Source: Schaedlerella arabinosiphila (GTDB taxonomy: Bacteria > Bacillota > Clostridia > Lachnospirales > Lachnospiraceae). From it: a stretch of DNA of 64,000 nt. Of the stretch, positions 54,158 through 63,191 are shown one piece after another. Positions within the stretch are counted from its first letter, which is position 1. Each line of letters starts with the position of its first letter. The notes beneath the pieces are model-generated. The model was given only the letters and a program-made list of their open reading frames with translations, did no database searches and was not told where the DNA came from. The stretch covers positions 3,100,001-3,164,000 of the forward strand of contig NZ_RHJS01000002.1 of the NCBI RefSeq assembly GCF_003885045.1. The letters are read 5' to 3'. The translations under genes were made by a program, and so were the position numbers.

Positions 54158-55621
54158 TTACGATTCAATCCGTATCCTGCCTTTCCAGCCGTCTGCCTCT
54201 TCAAATACAAAATACTTTCCGGATTGATCATTCCAATTGAAATCGTCGTTCATATTATGGAATACTTCCATATTTTTCATTTTAGATGCTGTCTTTTTAT
54301 CCAGAAGCAACTCATGGTATGGTTGAATGTGATTATAATCAATATCCATCAGCCTTATTGCTACCAAGTCTGCAGCCAAAAGATCTTCTCCTGCTATCAA
54401 GGTACCACAATGCTTCTCCCTTGGTTCAAGGGGCCCATTTCCTTCTCCTGCTATGATTCCGTCTATAATACAAAATAGTTTTCTTTGAGGTCTTTCTCTG
54501 ATGTTCCCATCAAGATCGCCAAACTCTATTATCTTGTACAAGTCAGCAACAGTACGCCACAGAGTATCATTGCCATACCAAGCACCGCCTCGAATTAAAC
54601 TTCTTTTTATACCTTTCTTCACAAATATCTTTTTCGCAAAAGCATATAAAGAAAAAATGCACTTATAAATACATGTTTTAGTCTTTGTCGGATGAGCCAA
54701 CAGCCTGTCTGTCAAAAATCGATTCGTGTATTTTATCGTCTTATCCGTCTGATTCAAAGGCTCATATTCATCCCCACCGTCTGATGGGTCACCTATTCTA
54801 AAATGCGGCAGGTAATTTTTATTGCCATTAATCCCTATAAAATTTTTATAATTTAAAGTAACACCATTTTTCCGATGCGTCTTCATTTTTGGAAGTGAAA
54901 TGACAACATCCGCTTTCATCACTGTTTTTGCTATACAATATTCATGATGTCCATTCGAATGATGTTGCAGTACTTCGCTGCGATCATAATCCGCCCCATA
55001 TATTCGCTCTGGGTGGCCAATGCCTTCATGTCTGCTGTTATGACTCATGTCAAAGATGATATACCCTTCCGGATCTCCATTCAATTGGATACGTGAATCT
55101 TCTAAAAGTACACCATCTCTATATTCAAACCTAACCTGTCTAAGGTCATACAGTTCAATCTCAAAGCAATATTCTTCTCTGTAATATTTAACCAGATCCT
55201 TTAACTGAGTTATCCTTACTAATTCTTCAAAATCACAGTCACTCTGCGGTGAGTCAGCAATTATGACTCTTCCTTTATCCCCTGCTGCTTTATATGCATA
55301 ATCAGTCACCGCCCGAATAACGGATGGGTGGGTAATGACTGCCCAAATACTATCCCCACACCCATTCCTATGAAGAACAAAGTTTGGCTTTAGAAGTACA
55401 GTATCTCCGGGCGTAATCACATCCCCTAACGGATTCCATTTTTCTGTTCCATAATTGCTGTCATCCAATCCTAACATATGAAATAACTGCCTTACCATTT
55501 CATATGTTCTATTCTCTTCCTCTCCAATAGCACCCTGATATTCCGGATATTTCCTGTGAGGGTGGAATGGCGTGCCTTTAGGATAATCTATCTCTTCTAC
55601 TTGAAATACTATTTTGCTCAC
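54158..55621 (-). CDS. DUF362 protein within the polysaccharide locus
   Basis: A 487-residue DUF362 protein without ferredoxin motifs. Recognisable segments are VLLKPNFVLHRNGCGDSIWAV, IIADSPQSDCDF, VISLPKMKTHRKNGVTLNYKNFIG and LLAADLVAIRLMDID. Its GTG start overlaps the stop of the heparinase-like gene by 4 bases, so the two are coupled. Such pairs occur in polysaccharide loci, but the reaction is unknown. The 168 bases between it and the next gene (53990-54157) hold no gene. Confidence 0.88.
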   Translation of the reverse strand: MSKIVFQVEEIDYPKGTPFHPHRKYPEYQGAIGEEENRTYEMVRQLFHMLGLDDSNYGTEKWNPLGDVITPGDTVLLKPNFVLHRNGCGDSIWAVITHPSVIRAVTDYAYKAAGDKGRVIIADSPQSDCDFEELVRITQLKDLVKYYREEYCFEIELYDLRQVRFEYRDGVLLEDSRIQLNGDPEGYIIFDMSHNSRHEGIGHPERIYGADYDRSEVLQHHSNGHHEYCIAKTVMKADVVISLPKMKTHRKNGVTLNYKNFIGINGNKNYLPHFRIGDPSDGGDEYEPLNQTDKTIKYTNRFLTDRLLAHPTKTKTCIYKCIFSLYAFAKKIFVKKGIKRSLIRGGAWYGNDTLWRTVADLYKIIEFGDLDGNIRERPQRKLFCIIDGIIAGEGNGPLEPREKHCGTLIAGEDLLAADLVAIRLMDIDYNHIQPYHELLLDKKTASKMKNMEVFHNMNDDFNWNDQSGKYFVFEEADGWKGRIRIES

Positions 55622-57591
55622 GTCTCTATATTCCTATCTATAACCCCATAAGCCGGGGATTTTCTTAGTTGCATTTTTCGGTGTATATCAAAGTCGCGTT
55701 TTCCATAATCCTCTACTAAAACCTTGTTATCTCGAATCACGATCCGTCTGATATGCTCAAAGTACATATTTCTATACCTGACTGCAATTGCACTTTTAGT
55801 AAACTCCACAATCTCCCTGTTATCCGCAGTTCTATATCCAAAAATACCCTGGAATTCTCTTTGCTCTTGTCCATAATATGGTACATTATGGGCTTTTGCT
55901 GAACGATACGCATTTCTCTTTTCAGGATATCCAGTATAAGTAAAAGTTCCTGGGTCTTTCTGGTGGCTTATACCGTCCACTTCATATTCATAATGAAGAG
56001 TATCGTTATGCCCATGCCCACTTCTTTCGTTTGTACCAAATCTAAATAACAAAGACGCCTTGTCACTTCTTATAACACAGAATCCCATTTTAGAAAACAA
56101 AGTAAAGTCTAAAAGTTTATTTTGTGTCTTGAAATCTATAAGTTCTGTTGACTTCTTAATTGGATACTTTTCCAATACACTCTGCTCTAAATTCAACGAT
56201 ATCTGGACTTTTTTATCATTTTGTTCCGCTCCCATGTTACCATTTGTATACTTTTTTTGATAATTCAATCTTTTGCCTGCCAGTTGATATACCATCACTG
56301 CTTCTAACGATGGTGTATCATTTTTCGTATTTGCAATCAATCCATCTGTATATCGAATCAGACTGTCCATGCTGCTGTCATCTTCTAGAAAATATTTTTC
56401 AGCTTTTCCGTAAATCTTTGTATATCCATCTAAATTAAGGTACTTAGATTCAGCTTCACTATTTGATAAAAATCTTCCATGTGGTACTACCTTTACAAAT
56501 CTGCCGCTGTCACAGTCTCCGAAAGAATAATATGAATGATTCGTTTTTCTCAAAGAAACAGCCAAATTTTTATTGTTATATAGCCGTTCCATTACAAAAC
56601 CAGGAATAACCTCTCCATTTCTTATAAGCATCGCCGTTCCAAAGACAGCCATTTCTGCCACAAGTTTGAAATAGCCGGTGGAGCCTTCAAAATGTCCGCC
56701 TTCTGAATAAAACTGTTCTTTGGTTTCTTTGAAAAACTCTTCCCTAGCATAGTTATACACTTTCTTTGTAAAGACATTTTTATTTTGGAGATAACCTGTA
56801 GCCACCAATAATCCGACAATATCAGAATAATAATGATTGCCGTTTTTCCCACCAAATATATTTTTCTCTAAGTTATTCCATATAAATTTAATATGACTAT
56901 AAACCAGTTGTCCTATCAATATAGTAAATTCTGTATCTAAAATATCTTTGTCATCTGTCTGTTTTAGCACATCATACGAAATCAGGATATTTGATATCCT
57001 GATAGATGCTTCCATCGGAAGAACCCAGTTTACGCCAATTCCTACAGGATTATTTTTTGTAAAATCCTCAATTACATTCCTATAATGAATCAATGCTGCC
57101 ATTTGTAGTTCACGATCTGTCTCTGATAAAACATGCAACGAAAATGGTACGAGATAATTCATCCTTCCTAATTCCCATACATTTTTTATATCCACACCTT
57201 CTGGAGAATGAATACAATCATTTTCATCTAAATAATCCGCAGCCCACCTGTAACCGGTCTTAATATCTACATTCCAAGGTATTCCCCTATACTCATACTG
57301 CCCTCTGAAATCATCCTTTATATCACATCTATATCTGACCCATCCGCTTCCAAGAAGATCAAATCGGTTTTCCATGGTCATCTTTCCATAATAATTCACT
57401 TCGTCTACAATCAGGCTTGCATCAATTTGTGTAATATCTATTAAAGACTTGACCAAATAATTGTCACATTTTCTCCGCGGAATCCTATATCCTACAAATT
57501 TATTTATTTTTGTACTATTTTTGAAAACCTTATAAGCAATAATATTACGTAACCTAATTAAATCCCCTTTATTTTTAATTTTTAATTTCAT
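55618..57591 (-). CDS. Heparinase II/III-like uronic-acid lyase family protein
   Basis: A 657-residue protein with an N-terminal alpha/alpha toroid (residues 100-400; GVNWVLPMEASIRISNILISYD, FGGKNGNHYYSDIVG, YSEGGHFEGSTGYFKL) and a C-terminal beta-sandwich typical of heparinase II/III proteins (FRFGTNERSGHGHNDTLHYEYE, KDPGTFTYTGYPEKRNAYRSAKAHN). Characterised members cleave uronic-acid polysaccharides by beta-elimination. No signal peptide is seen. In this locus it could act on a ManNAcA-containing chain; that link is inference. Confidence 0.9.
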   Translation of the reverse strand: MKLKIKNKGDLIRLRNIIAYKVFKNSTKINKFVGYRIPRRKCDNYLVKSLIDITQIDASLIVDEVNYYGKMTMENRFDLLGSGWVRYRCDIKDDFRGQYEYRGIPWNVDIKTGYRWAADYLDENDCIHSPEGVDIKNVWELGRMNYLVPFSLHVLSETDRELQMAALIHYRNVIEDFTKNNPVGIGVNWVLPMEASIRISNILISYDVLKQTDDKDILDTEFTILIGQLVYSHIKFIWNNLEKNIFGGKNGNHYYSDIVGLLVATGYLQNKNVFTKKVYNYAREEFFKETKEQFYSEGGHFEGSTGYFKLVAEMAVFGTAMLIRNGEVIPGFVMERLYNNKNLAVSLRKTNHSYYSFGDCDSGRFVKVVPHGRFLSNSEAESKYLNLDGYTKIYGKAEKYFLEDDSSMDSLIRYTDGLIANTKNDTPSLEAVMVYQLAGKRLNYQKKYTNGNMGAEQNDKKVQISLNLEQSVLEKYPIKKSTELIDFKTQNKLLDFTLFSKMGFCVIRSDKASLLFRFGTNERSGHGHNDTLHYEYEVDGISHQKDPGTFTYTGYPEKRNAYRSAKAHNVPYYGQEQREFQGIFGYRTADNREIVEFTKSAIAVRYRNMYFEHIRRIVIRDNKVLVEDYGKRDFDIHRKMQLRKSPAYGVIDRNIET

Positions 57592-57610
57592 ACATTTTAT
57601 CGTCTTTTAT

Positions 57611-58822
57611 TCATAGATGATAGACTCCCTCTAAACAGCATATATTCCGCGTATCCAAAACAACTTTTCCTACAAGCTTACGAATATTATGCAAGATTTC
57701 GTCATGGCCAACCATAATTACAATGATATCTGTGTCATTTAAAAAGCTATCCAAATCATGATACTGATGATCTACTACATTTTCTATAATGAACGGATCA
57801 TAAACCTTAAGCGGATACCCAAGATGCTTCTCCTGACTTTCAAGTAACTGGAGGGTAGGGGATTCTCTCATGTCATCTACATTCTCTTTATAAGTAAGCC
57901 CATAGAGACCAACACGACTTAAGTCGTTCATCCCCTTTTCCTTCATGATATCATAGATACGATGCAAGACAAATGCAGGCATCGCGTCATTCGTTTTCAT
58001 AGACTCATCAATAACCTTCGCGAGACTCGGATAATCCCCCACAAGAAACCATGGATCAACTGAAATACAGTGTCCTCCCACACCTGGACCAGGCTGTAAA
58101 ATATTCACCCTTGGATGCATATTACAAATTCGAATAATCTCATAAACATCCAAATTATCATGACGGCATATTTTCGCCAGTTCATTAGCGAACGCTATGT
58201 TGACTGCCCGGTAGGTATTCTCTACTACCTTTGTCATTTCTGCTGACTGAATATCCGTTACAACAATTTCTCCCAAACAAAAAGAGGCGTATAGCCTCTT
58301 TATCTGTTCACCTGTTTCCATCGAATCTGCGCCAATTGTCCGATTGTTATGATACAATTCCTCCACCATATTACCTGGAATAATTCTTTCTGGAGCGTGC
58401 ACTAATTGCACGTCCTCCCTTCCTGCCTGTCTAAGCAATGGACGTATAGACTTCTCAATTGTGCCTGGCGATATTGTGGACTCAATAACAATAATTGCAT
58501 TTTCCTTTGCCACTTTTAATGTCTCTGTAACAGCTGATACTACAAACTTCGCATCTATTTTCTTGCTGAACTTATCATATGGCGTAGGTACAGAGATAAT
58601 ATATGTATCTGTATTTTGATATGATATATCAAACATTATCCCGCACTCCCGAGCTTTCTCAAATAACCTATCAATCCCTTTCTCCTTGAAGGTAAGGTGT
58701 CCACTTCTGAGAGCTTCTATCACTTTTTCATTATAATCTGTCCCCACTACTCTGATACCATGTGATGCAAGCATCAAAGCAGTGGGAAGTCCAATATACC
58801 CTAATCCTATTACATTTACCAT
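57611..58822 (-). CDS. wecC: UDP-N-acetyl-D-mannosamine dehydrogenase
   Basis: A 403-residue nucleotide-sugar dehydrogenase with the NAD loop VIGLGYIGLPTALML, VIESTISPGTIEKS, the middle-domain segment HPRVNILQPGPGVGGHCISVDPW with the catalytic Cys, and the C-terminal GLTYKENVDDMRESP. The match to WecC rather than UDP-glucose dehydrogenases is strongest around HPRVNILQPG. It oxidises UDP-ManNAc to UDP-ManNAcA; the epimerase WecB is encoded at 39048-40175. Confidence 0.94.
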   Translation of the reverse strand: MVNVIGLGYIGLPTALMLASHGIRVVGTDYNEKVIEALRSGHLTFKEKGIDRLFEKARECGIMFDISYQNTDTYIISVPTPYDKFSKKIDAKFVVSAVTETLKVAKENAIIVIESTISPGTIEKSIRPLLRQAGREDVQLVHAPERIIPGNMVEELYHNNRTIGADSMETGEQIKRLYASFCLGEIVVTDIQSAEMTKVVENTYRAVNIAFANELAKICRHDNLDVYEIIRICNMHPRVNILQPGPGVGGHCISVDPWFLVGDYPSLAKVIDESMKTNDAMPAFVLHRIYDIMKEKGMNDLSRVGLYGLTYKENVDDMRESPTLQLLESQEKHLGYPLKVYDPFIIENVVDHQYHDLDSFLNDTDIIVIMVGHDEILHNIRKLVGKVVLDTRNICCLEGVYHL

Positions 58823-58884
58823 TCAATCATTCCATCCTTTTTCTGGTTAATATTTTCAGATTGTATATGCAATACATTTTAAAA

Positions 58885-60078
58885 CTAATCCTCCAAAAGA
58901 ACCTTTGCAGTATACACATCGGTAAAACGTTCTCCTAACTGATAGGTTTTACCGTTTCTAATCTCGTCTTTTGCCTTTCTTATGGCATATTCTATACTGT
59001 CAGCTTTATTGTCGCATATAATATATCTGTGAAAGTTCTCAAAGTAGGATCTCATTGCATCCTTTTTCTCACCGTCTACAGCAAGTATAATCGGTTTTTG
59101 GTATTCTGCAGAATAGTATATCTTTCCAGGTATCTGAGATCCTTTCCTGTTGCAGATGCATACAAGAATGTCCATGCTTTCTTCCATTTCAGTCGCAATA
59201 GCCAATGGCTGCATATCCACTACTTTTACATTATCTGTGGATTTCAGGAAAATATCGGAGCCTCCGACAATCTTCAACCTATGGTTCCACCGATTACATG
59301 CCTCATATAATGGCCATATATTCCTGGATCTACTGACATAATTTCCAAAGTATCCAATTACTATATCCTTTTCCATAGATTTTTTCTTTGACTTTTGATT
59401 TGTAACTTTTGCTTTGACTGATTGATTTACCCATGTCATTTTATCAGCATACGCAGGAAATAGTTTCTTCTGTTCTTCCCATGTGAAAGGTGATGTGTAC
59501 ACTACTTTCTTTGCCATGCTCAGATAGTATTCTTCTTCTTTAAAAACTCTTCTTCGTAAGAGCGGAAATGTATTCCCACTGTCTTTAAACCATGGATCCC
59601 CCCAGCACTGAATCCATTTATCCTCAATATTCCTGATCTTTCCATCCTTTATCAATTCCAATATCAGCTTATGGGATGATTTGGGATCGCTTATAGATAT
59701 AATCCTATCATATCTATCATAGTCTAATTTTACTTTCCGAATTCCGGAAATATTAATCACCTGTACATCATAAATATTTAACAGTCGATATATTTTTTTT
59801 AACAGCGTTCTACAAATATTTTTCTTTTTTGCACCTGCTTTGGATTGCTTTAAACGATTGTATGTCCCTGAACGCTCAAATGTAAAATACTGATTGACAT
59901 ATTGTCTCACGAAATCCTCATTGGTTGCATCATAAGAATAATCATCCGTCTCAACATTCAGAGTCAGTAAGTCACACTTATTTCCTAGTTTATTTGCACC
60001 TGATATAAATCCGCACATTCTAATCAATGCACTTGTATTATGATATATCGGTGTCATATTGATAAATAAAAGATTCAC
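58885..60078 (-). CDS. Glycosyltransferase, GT-B fold
   Basis: A 397-residue protein with a C-terminal GT4-like domain (DIVIGYFGNYVSRSRNIWPLYEAC, LKIVGGSDIFLKS, GKIYYSAEYQKPIILAV). The N-terminal half (HNTSALIRMCGFISGANKLG) resembles the acceptor domain of sugar transferases. It starts with GTG preceded by GAGGA. The donor and acceptor cannot be told from sequence. Confidence 0.85.
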   Translation of the reverse strand: MNLLFINMTPIYHNTSALIRMCGFISGANKLGNKCDLLTLNVETDDYSYDATNEDFVRQYVNQYFTFERSGTYNRLKQSKAGAKKKNICRTLLKKIYRLLNIYDVQVINISGIRKVKLDYDRYDRIISISDPKSSHKLILELIKDGKIRNIEDKWIQCWGDPWFKDSGNTFPLLRRRVFKEEEYYLSMAKKVVYTSPFTWEEQKKLFPAYADKMTWVNQSVKAKVTNQKSKKKSMEKDIVIGYFGNYVSRSRNIWPLYEACNRWNHRLKIVGGSDIFLKSTDNVKVVDMQPLAIATEMEESMDILVCICNRKGSQIPGKIYYSAEYQKPIILAVDGEKKDAMRSYFENFHRYIICDNKADSIEYAIRKAKDEIRNGKTYQLGERFTDVYTAKVLLED

Positions 60079-60088
60079 TGTTCAATCC

Positions 60089-60868
60089 TCAATTTCCCTT
60101 TTGATCCAACATCTCCCAGAATACCCTCAACCAGTTTTTCTTATATAAGTTCTGATGTCTGATTGCATCCTGAAAACTTATCAGCTTCCACCACCTTTTA
60201 AATATTGTCCGATAGAGTCTCCCCTGGTCGGAAAAATATTTTTCAGTGTACCCCTTCCGCCACGTTGATGTGCTGCCCGGAGTCAACATAGCAATGTATA
60301 CTGGAACGGCGTATACTTTTAATCCTTTCGACAGGCATTCTGCCAGAAATATATTATCCTCGCCATGCTGATACTGGCATCCCCCTCCAAAATTCTGATT
60401 AAAATAAATTCCGTTCTCTACTATGGATTCCCGCCTAAATGCAATTCTAACCGCCCCATACCTTAAAAAATTATGCCACCAGACTCTTGTGGCATGTTTT
60501 ATAACATACCGTGTTACGGGTTTTTCATATATGTTAAAAATAATAACATCTGCATTTCCGAATCTTGAAAATGCTTTTCGTACTTTGTTCGCATATCCTT
60601 TTACATAGATAATGTCTTCATCCGCCAAAAGACAAATGTCTCCCCTAGCTCGAATCATAGCATTATTCCTATTCAATCCAACTCCTCGTTCAGAAAAATT
60701 TAAATAGATGATATTATTCCCATTCCATTCAAATCTCTCGATAGAATCCCCGTCACATTGATTTCCAATAATCGCATCTGTTTCAATACGCATTCTGTCA
60801 AGAAGACTCTTATCAGACTGGTGCATTGCTGCCACCAATACTTCTACACTAATATCTTTTTTTTTCAT
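60089..60868 (-). CDS. Glycosyltransferase family 2-like protein
   Basis: A 259-residue GT-A protein with the acidic motif LLADEDIIY and GVGLNRNNAMIRARGDICLLADED as the nucleotide-binding region; GGGCQYQHGEDNIFL carries the downstream catalytic acid. The start is uncertain: ATG at 60868 has GGAG 13 bases upstream and a TTG three codons earlier is closer to it. The upstream open frame overlapping the next gene is not protein-like. Confidence 0.85.
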   Translation of the reverse strand: MKKKDISVEVLVAAMHQSDKSLLDRMRIETDAIIGNQCDGDSIERFEWNGNNIIYLNFSERGVGLNRNNAMIRARGDICLLADEDIIYVKGYANKVRKAFSRFGNADVIIFNIYEKPVTRYVIKHATRVWWHNFLRYGAVRIAFRRESIVENGIYFNQNFGGGCQYQHGEDNIFLAECLSKGLKVYAVPVYIAMLTPGSTSTWRKGYTEKYFSDQGRLYRTIFKRWWKLISFQDAIRHQNLYKKNWLRVFWEMLDQKGN

Positions 60869-60933
60869 CTTATTCAATATACTCCAATGTAAACTATATA
60901 GTTGTAGTATGTAATAAAATAATTCAGTATGTG

Positions 60934-62364
60934 TCAAAACATTTTCAATGCAAAATATAGCATAGCCATCATTGCAATTCCAAACGTTATAATTACAGCA
61001 TAATATTTTCGTTTGATCCTCTCTGTCCTCGAGAATTCCTCCGCTGCTGCCAACACGAACAAAGGAAGCGGCATAATGAAATGTCGAAATGTAAAAGTCG
61101 TCAGAACAACACTTGAATAAACAACCATATACATCCAAGCGTTCACATTCCTTTTTACAATAGCTTTAAACATATATGGAAGCATGTATATTTGATAGAA
61201 AGTACCTAAATAAACCATTGCATTACTTGTGGAAAATAATGGTTTATTTAGAAAATCCAAAGAGAACAGGCCAGCAGGAAACGGCACTGTAAATCCATAC
61301 ATTACTCTTAAGATCCAACCAAATGGGAAAACAGGGGTTGAAAAAATCTTGGAGGATAATCCGTAATCCTGGGACAGAAGATACATTGTGTATTTCTGCG
61401 AATAATTTATATAAAGTCCAAGTAAATTGTATCTCAATAAGATTACTAATCCCGCTGCCCCTAATAATAAATACAATAACCATTTACGTTTTTTTCGAAT
61501 ATCACTATGAAAATCCATATATATCAATGCTCCTAGCAGAATGCATATATATACCGAAGCCATTCTGATATAAGACAAAAAATAGGTGATAACAATAATT
61601 GTGATTATACTTACAAACTTTCTAGAATAGTGTTTCAATTGATCTTTTTTAGTGAACAGTTGTGCCAAATTATAAACGATAACAATGATCAAAAACTCCA
61701 TTAATGTGTCGCGGTAGACAAAAGAAGAAATATATATTCCATTTGGAAATAGAGCCAATGAGATAAACATATATTTTTCAATTTTGGAATCCATTATCCT
61801 CTGTCTCAATAATTTGCATGTGAGAAGTGATAGCGAAAGCCACAAATACAGATTAAGTATCCTTGGCATTGCCGTATGGTAATGACCAAATACCAATAAA
61901 TTTATCCATGATAAAAGCAATGGATAACCCCTGGCATTTCCCTGATTTGTAAATACTACGTTATTCAGTTCTCCAAAAGAAAAAATCTCCCTTTCAAACA
62001 AATACTGTCCCCAGGATTCAAAATGCTCGTCATCTCCTGCATAATATGGAATCCCATATTCTTCTATAAGTCCATAATAATGTATCATAAGATACAGCAG
62101 CATTACGAACATTATAATGAACATATAGCCATAGTATCTCTCTGGTAATCCTTCTGCGCAAATCAGTGATATAGTCATACCAATAAAACCAATGACTACT
62201 ATTCCAGCATTTCCCCAAAAAATAGACAGACAAGTCATCAAAAAGAGATTTGCATAAAAATATGCCTTTTTCTGACTGCTTACATATCTTATGTTTTTTC
62301 CGAAGGATTTTATCCGAAGAGTATTTCCTATTATAACGTTCTTATTGCCAATGTACTCTTTCAT
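60934..62364 (-). CDS. Polytopic membrane protein, Wzy- or GT-C-like
   Basis: A 476-residue protein with about eleven membrane helices and a first extracytoplasmic loop with acidic motif YAGDDEHFESWG, as in GT-C transferases; the overall shape also fits an O-antigen-type polymerase. It is the only polymerase-like gene in the visible part of the locus. Which of the two roles applies cannot be decided from the sequence. Confidence 0.75.
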   Translation of the reverse strand: MKEYIGNKNVIIGNTLRIKSFGKNIRYVSSQKKAYFYANLFLMTCLSIFWGNAGIVVIGFIGMTISLICAEGLPERYYGYMFIIMFVMLLYLMIHYYGLIEEYGIPYYAGDDEHFESWGQYLFEREIFSFGELNNVVFTNQGNARGYPLLLSWINLLVFGHYHTAMPRILNLYLWLSLSLLTCKLLRQRIMDSKIEKYMFISLALFPNGIYISSFVYRDTLMEFLIIVIVYNLAQLFTKKDQLKHYSRKFVSIITIIVITYFLSYIRMASVYICILLGALIYMDFHSDIRKKRKWLLYLLLGAAGLVILLRYNLLGLYINYSQKYTMYLLSQDYGLSSKIFSTPVFPFGWILRVMYGFTVPFPAGLFSLDFLNKPLFSTSNAMVYLGTFYQIYMLPYMFKAIVKRNVNAWMYMVVYSSVVLTTFTFRHFIMPLPLFVLAAAEEFSRTERIKRKYYAVIITFGIAMMAMLYFALKMF

Positions 62365-62378
62365 ATGTCTCCCTATTT

Positions 62379-63152
62379 TTATTTTCCAACAAATTTTTTC
62401 TCAAAAATTATTTTTTTTAATATTCCGAAAAACAAATTTCGAATTACAAATATCGTTGATAAAATGACAGACCTTTTTTCCACATTACGAAAGAGTTTAT
62501 AGTGCCATTTAATCAGCGATAAATAATGTTCTCTTGAAATTGATCCGGCTCTTATCCGATATTTTGCAAGAGTTTCGTCCAGCAAGGAACATTCCGCATA
62601 GCGTGTAAGCATCAACCACATAGCGTAATCATTATTTTTACGAATATTATTTATCTGCAGTTTGTTTGGCAAAATATCAGCCCTATACATAACGGTAAGG
62701 CATCCTGGCCAACAATAGTCGAACATTCTGTTCCTTTTTATCAACTTTGGCCCGGAAACATAAATTCCTAATGGTTTTGAAACACTATCTATTTTTTCAT
62801 ACCTTGTGTAAGAGAAGCAGCTCTGTTTTTCTTCCATAAAAGTTATCTGCTTACTCAGCTTTTCCGGATACCATAAATCATCAGAATCCAGGAAAGCAAT
62901 CCACTTCCCCCTAGCCTCCTGTAAAGCCTTATTACGGCATTTCGCAGCCCCACAATTTTTTTTTGCTCGATACATCGTAATTCGTTTATCATGAAAACTA
63001 CGAATCATATTTACAGTTTCATCCTGACTATGATCATCTACAATGATCAACTCCCAGTTTGAATACGTTTGATTTATGACAGATTGAATAGATTCCTTAA
63101 TATATTCTCCTGTATTATATGATGGCATTATTATAGATACTAGTTCACTCAT
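62379..63152 (-). CDS. Glycosyltransferase family 2
   Basis: A 257-residue GT-A enzyme with the canonical N-terminus SIIMPSYNTGEYIKESIQSV, DDHSQDET, the DxD motif in IAFLDSDDLWYPEKL, and KNNDYAMWLMLTRYAE as the acceptor-side motif. It lies 14 bases before the polymerase-like gene in transcription order. Acceptor unknown. Confidence 0.92.
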   Translation of the reverse strand: MSELVSIIMPSYNTGEYIKESIQSVINQTYSNWELIIVDDHSQDETVNMIRSFHDKRITMYRAKKNCGAAKCRNKALQEARGKWIAFLDSDDLWYPEKLSKQITFMEEKQSCFSYTRYEKIDSVSKPLGIYVSGPKLIKRNRMFDYCWPGCLTVMYRADILPNKLQINNIRKNNDYAMWLMLTRYAECSLLDETLAKYRIRAGSISREHYLSLIKWHYKLFRNVEKRSVILSTIFVIRNLFFGILKKIIFEKKFVGK

Positions 63153-63191
63153 TTTTTTATCAAACAGAATAAATTTTTGTTTTACAAAATA

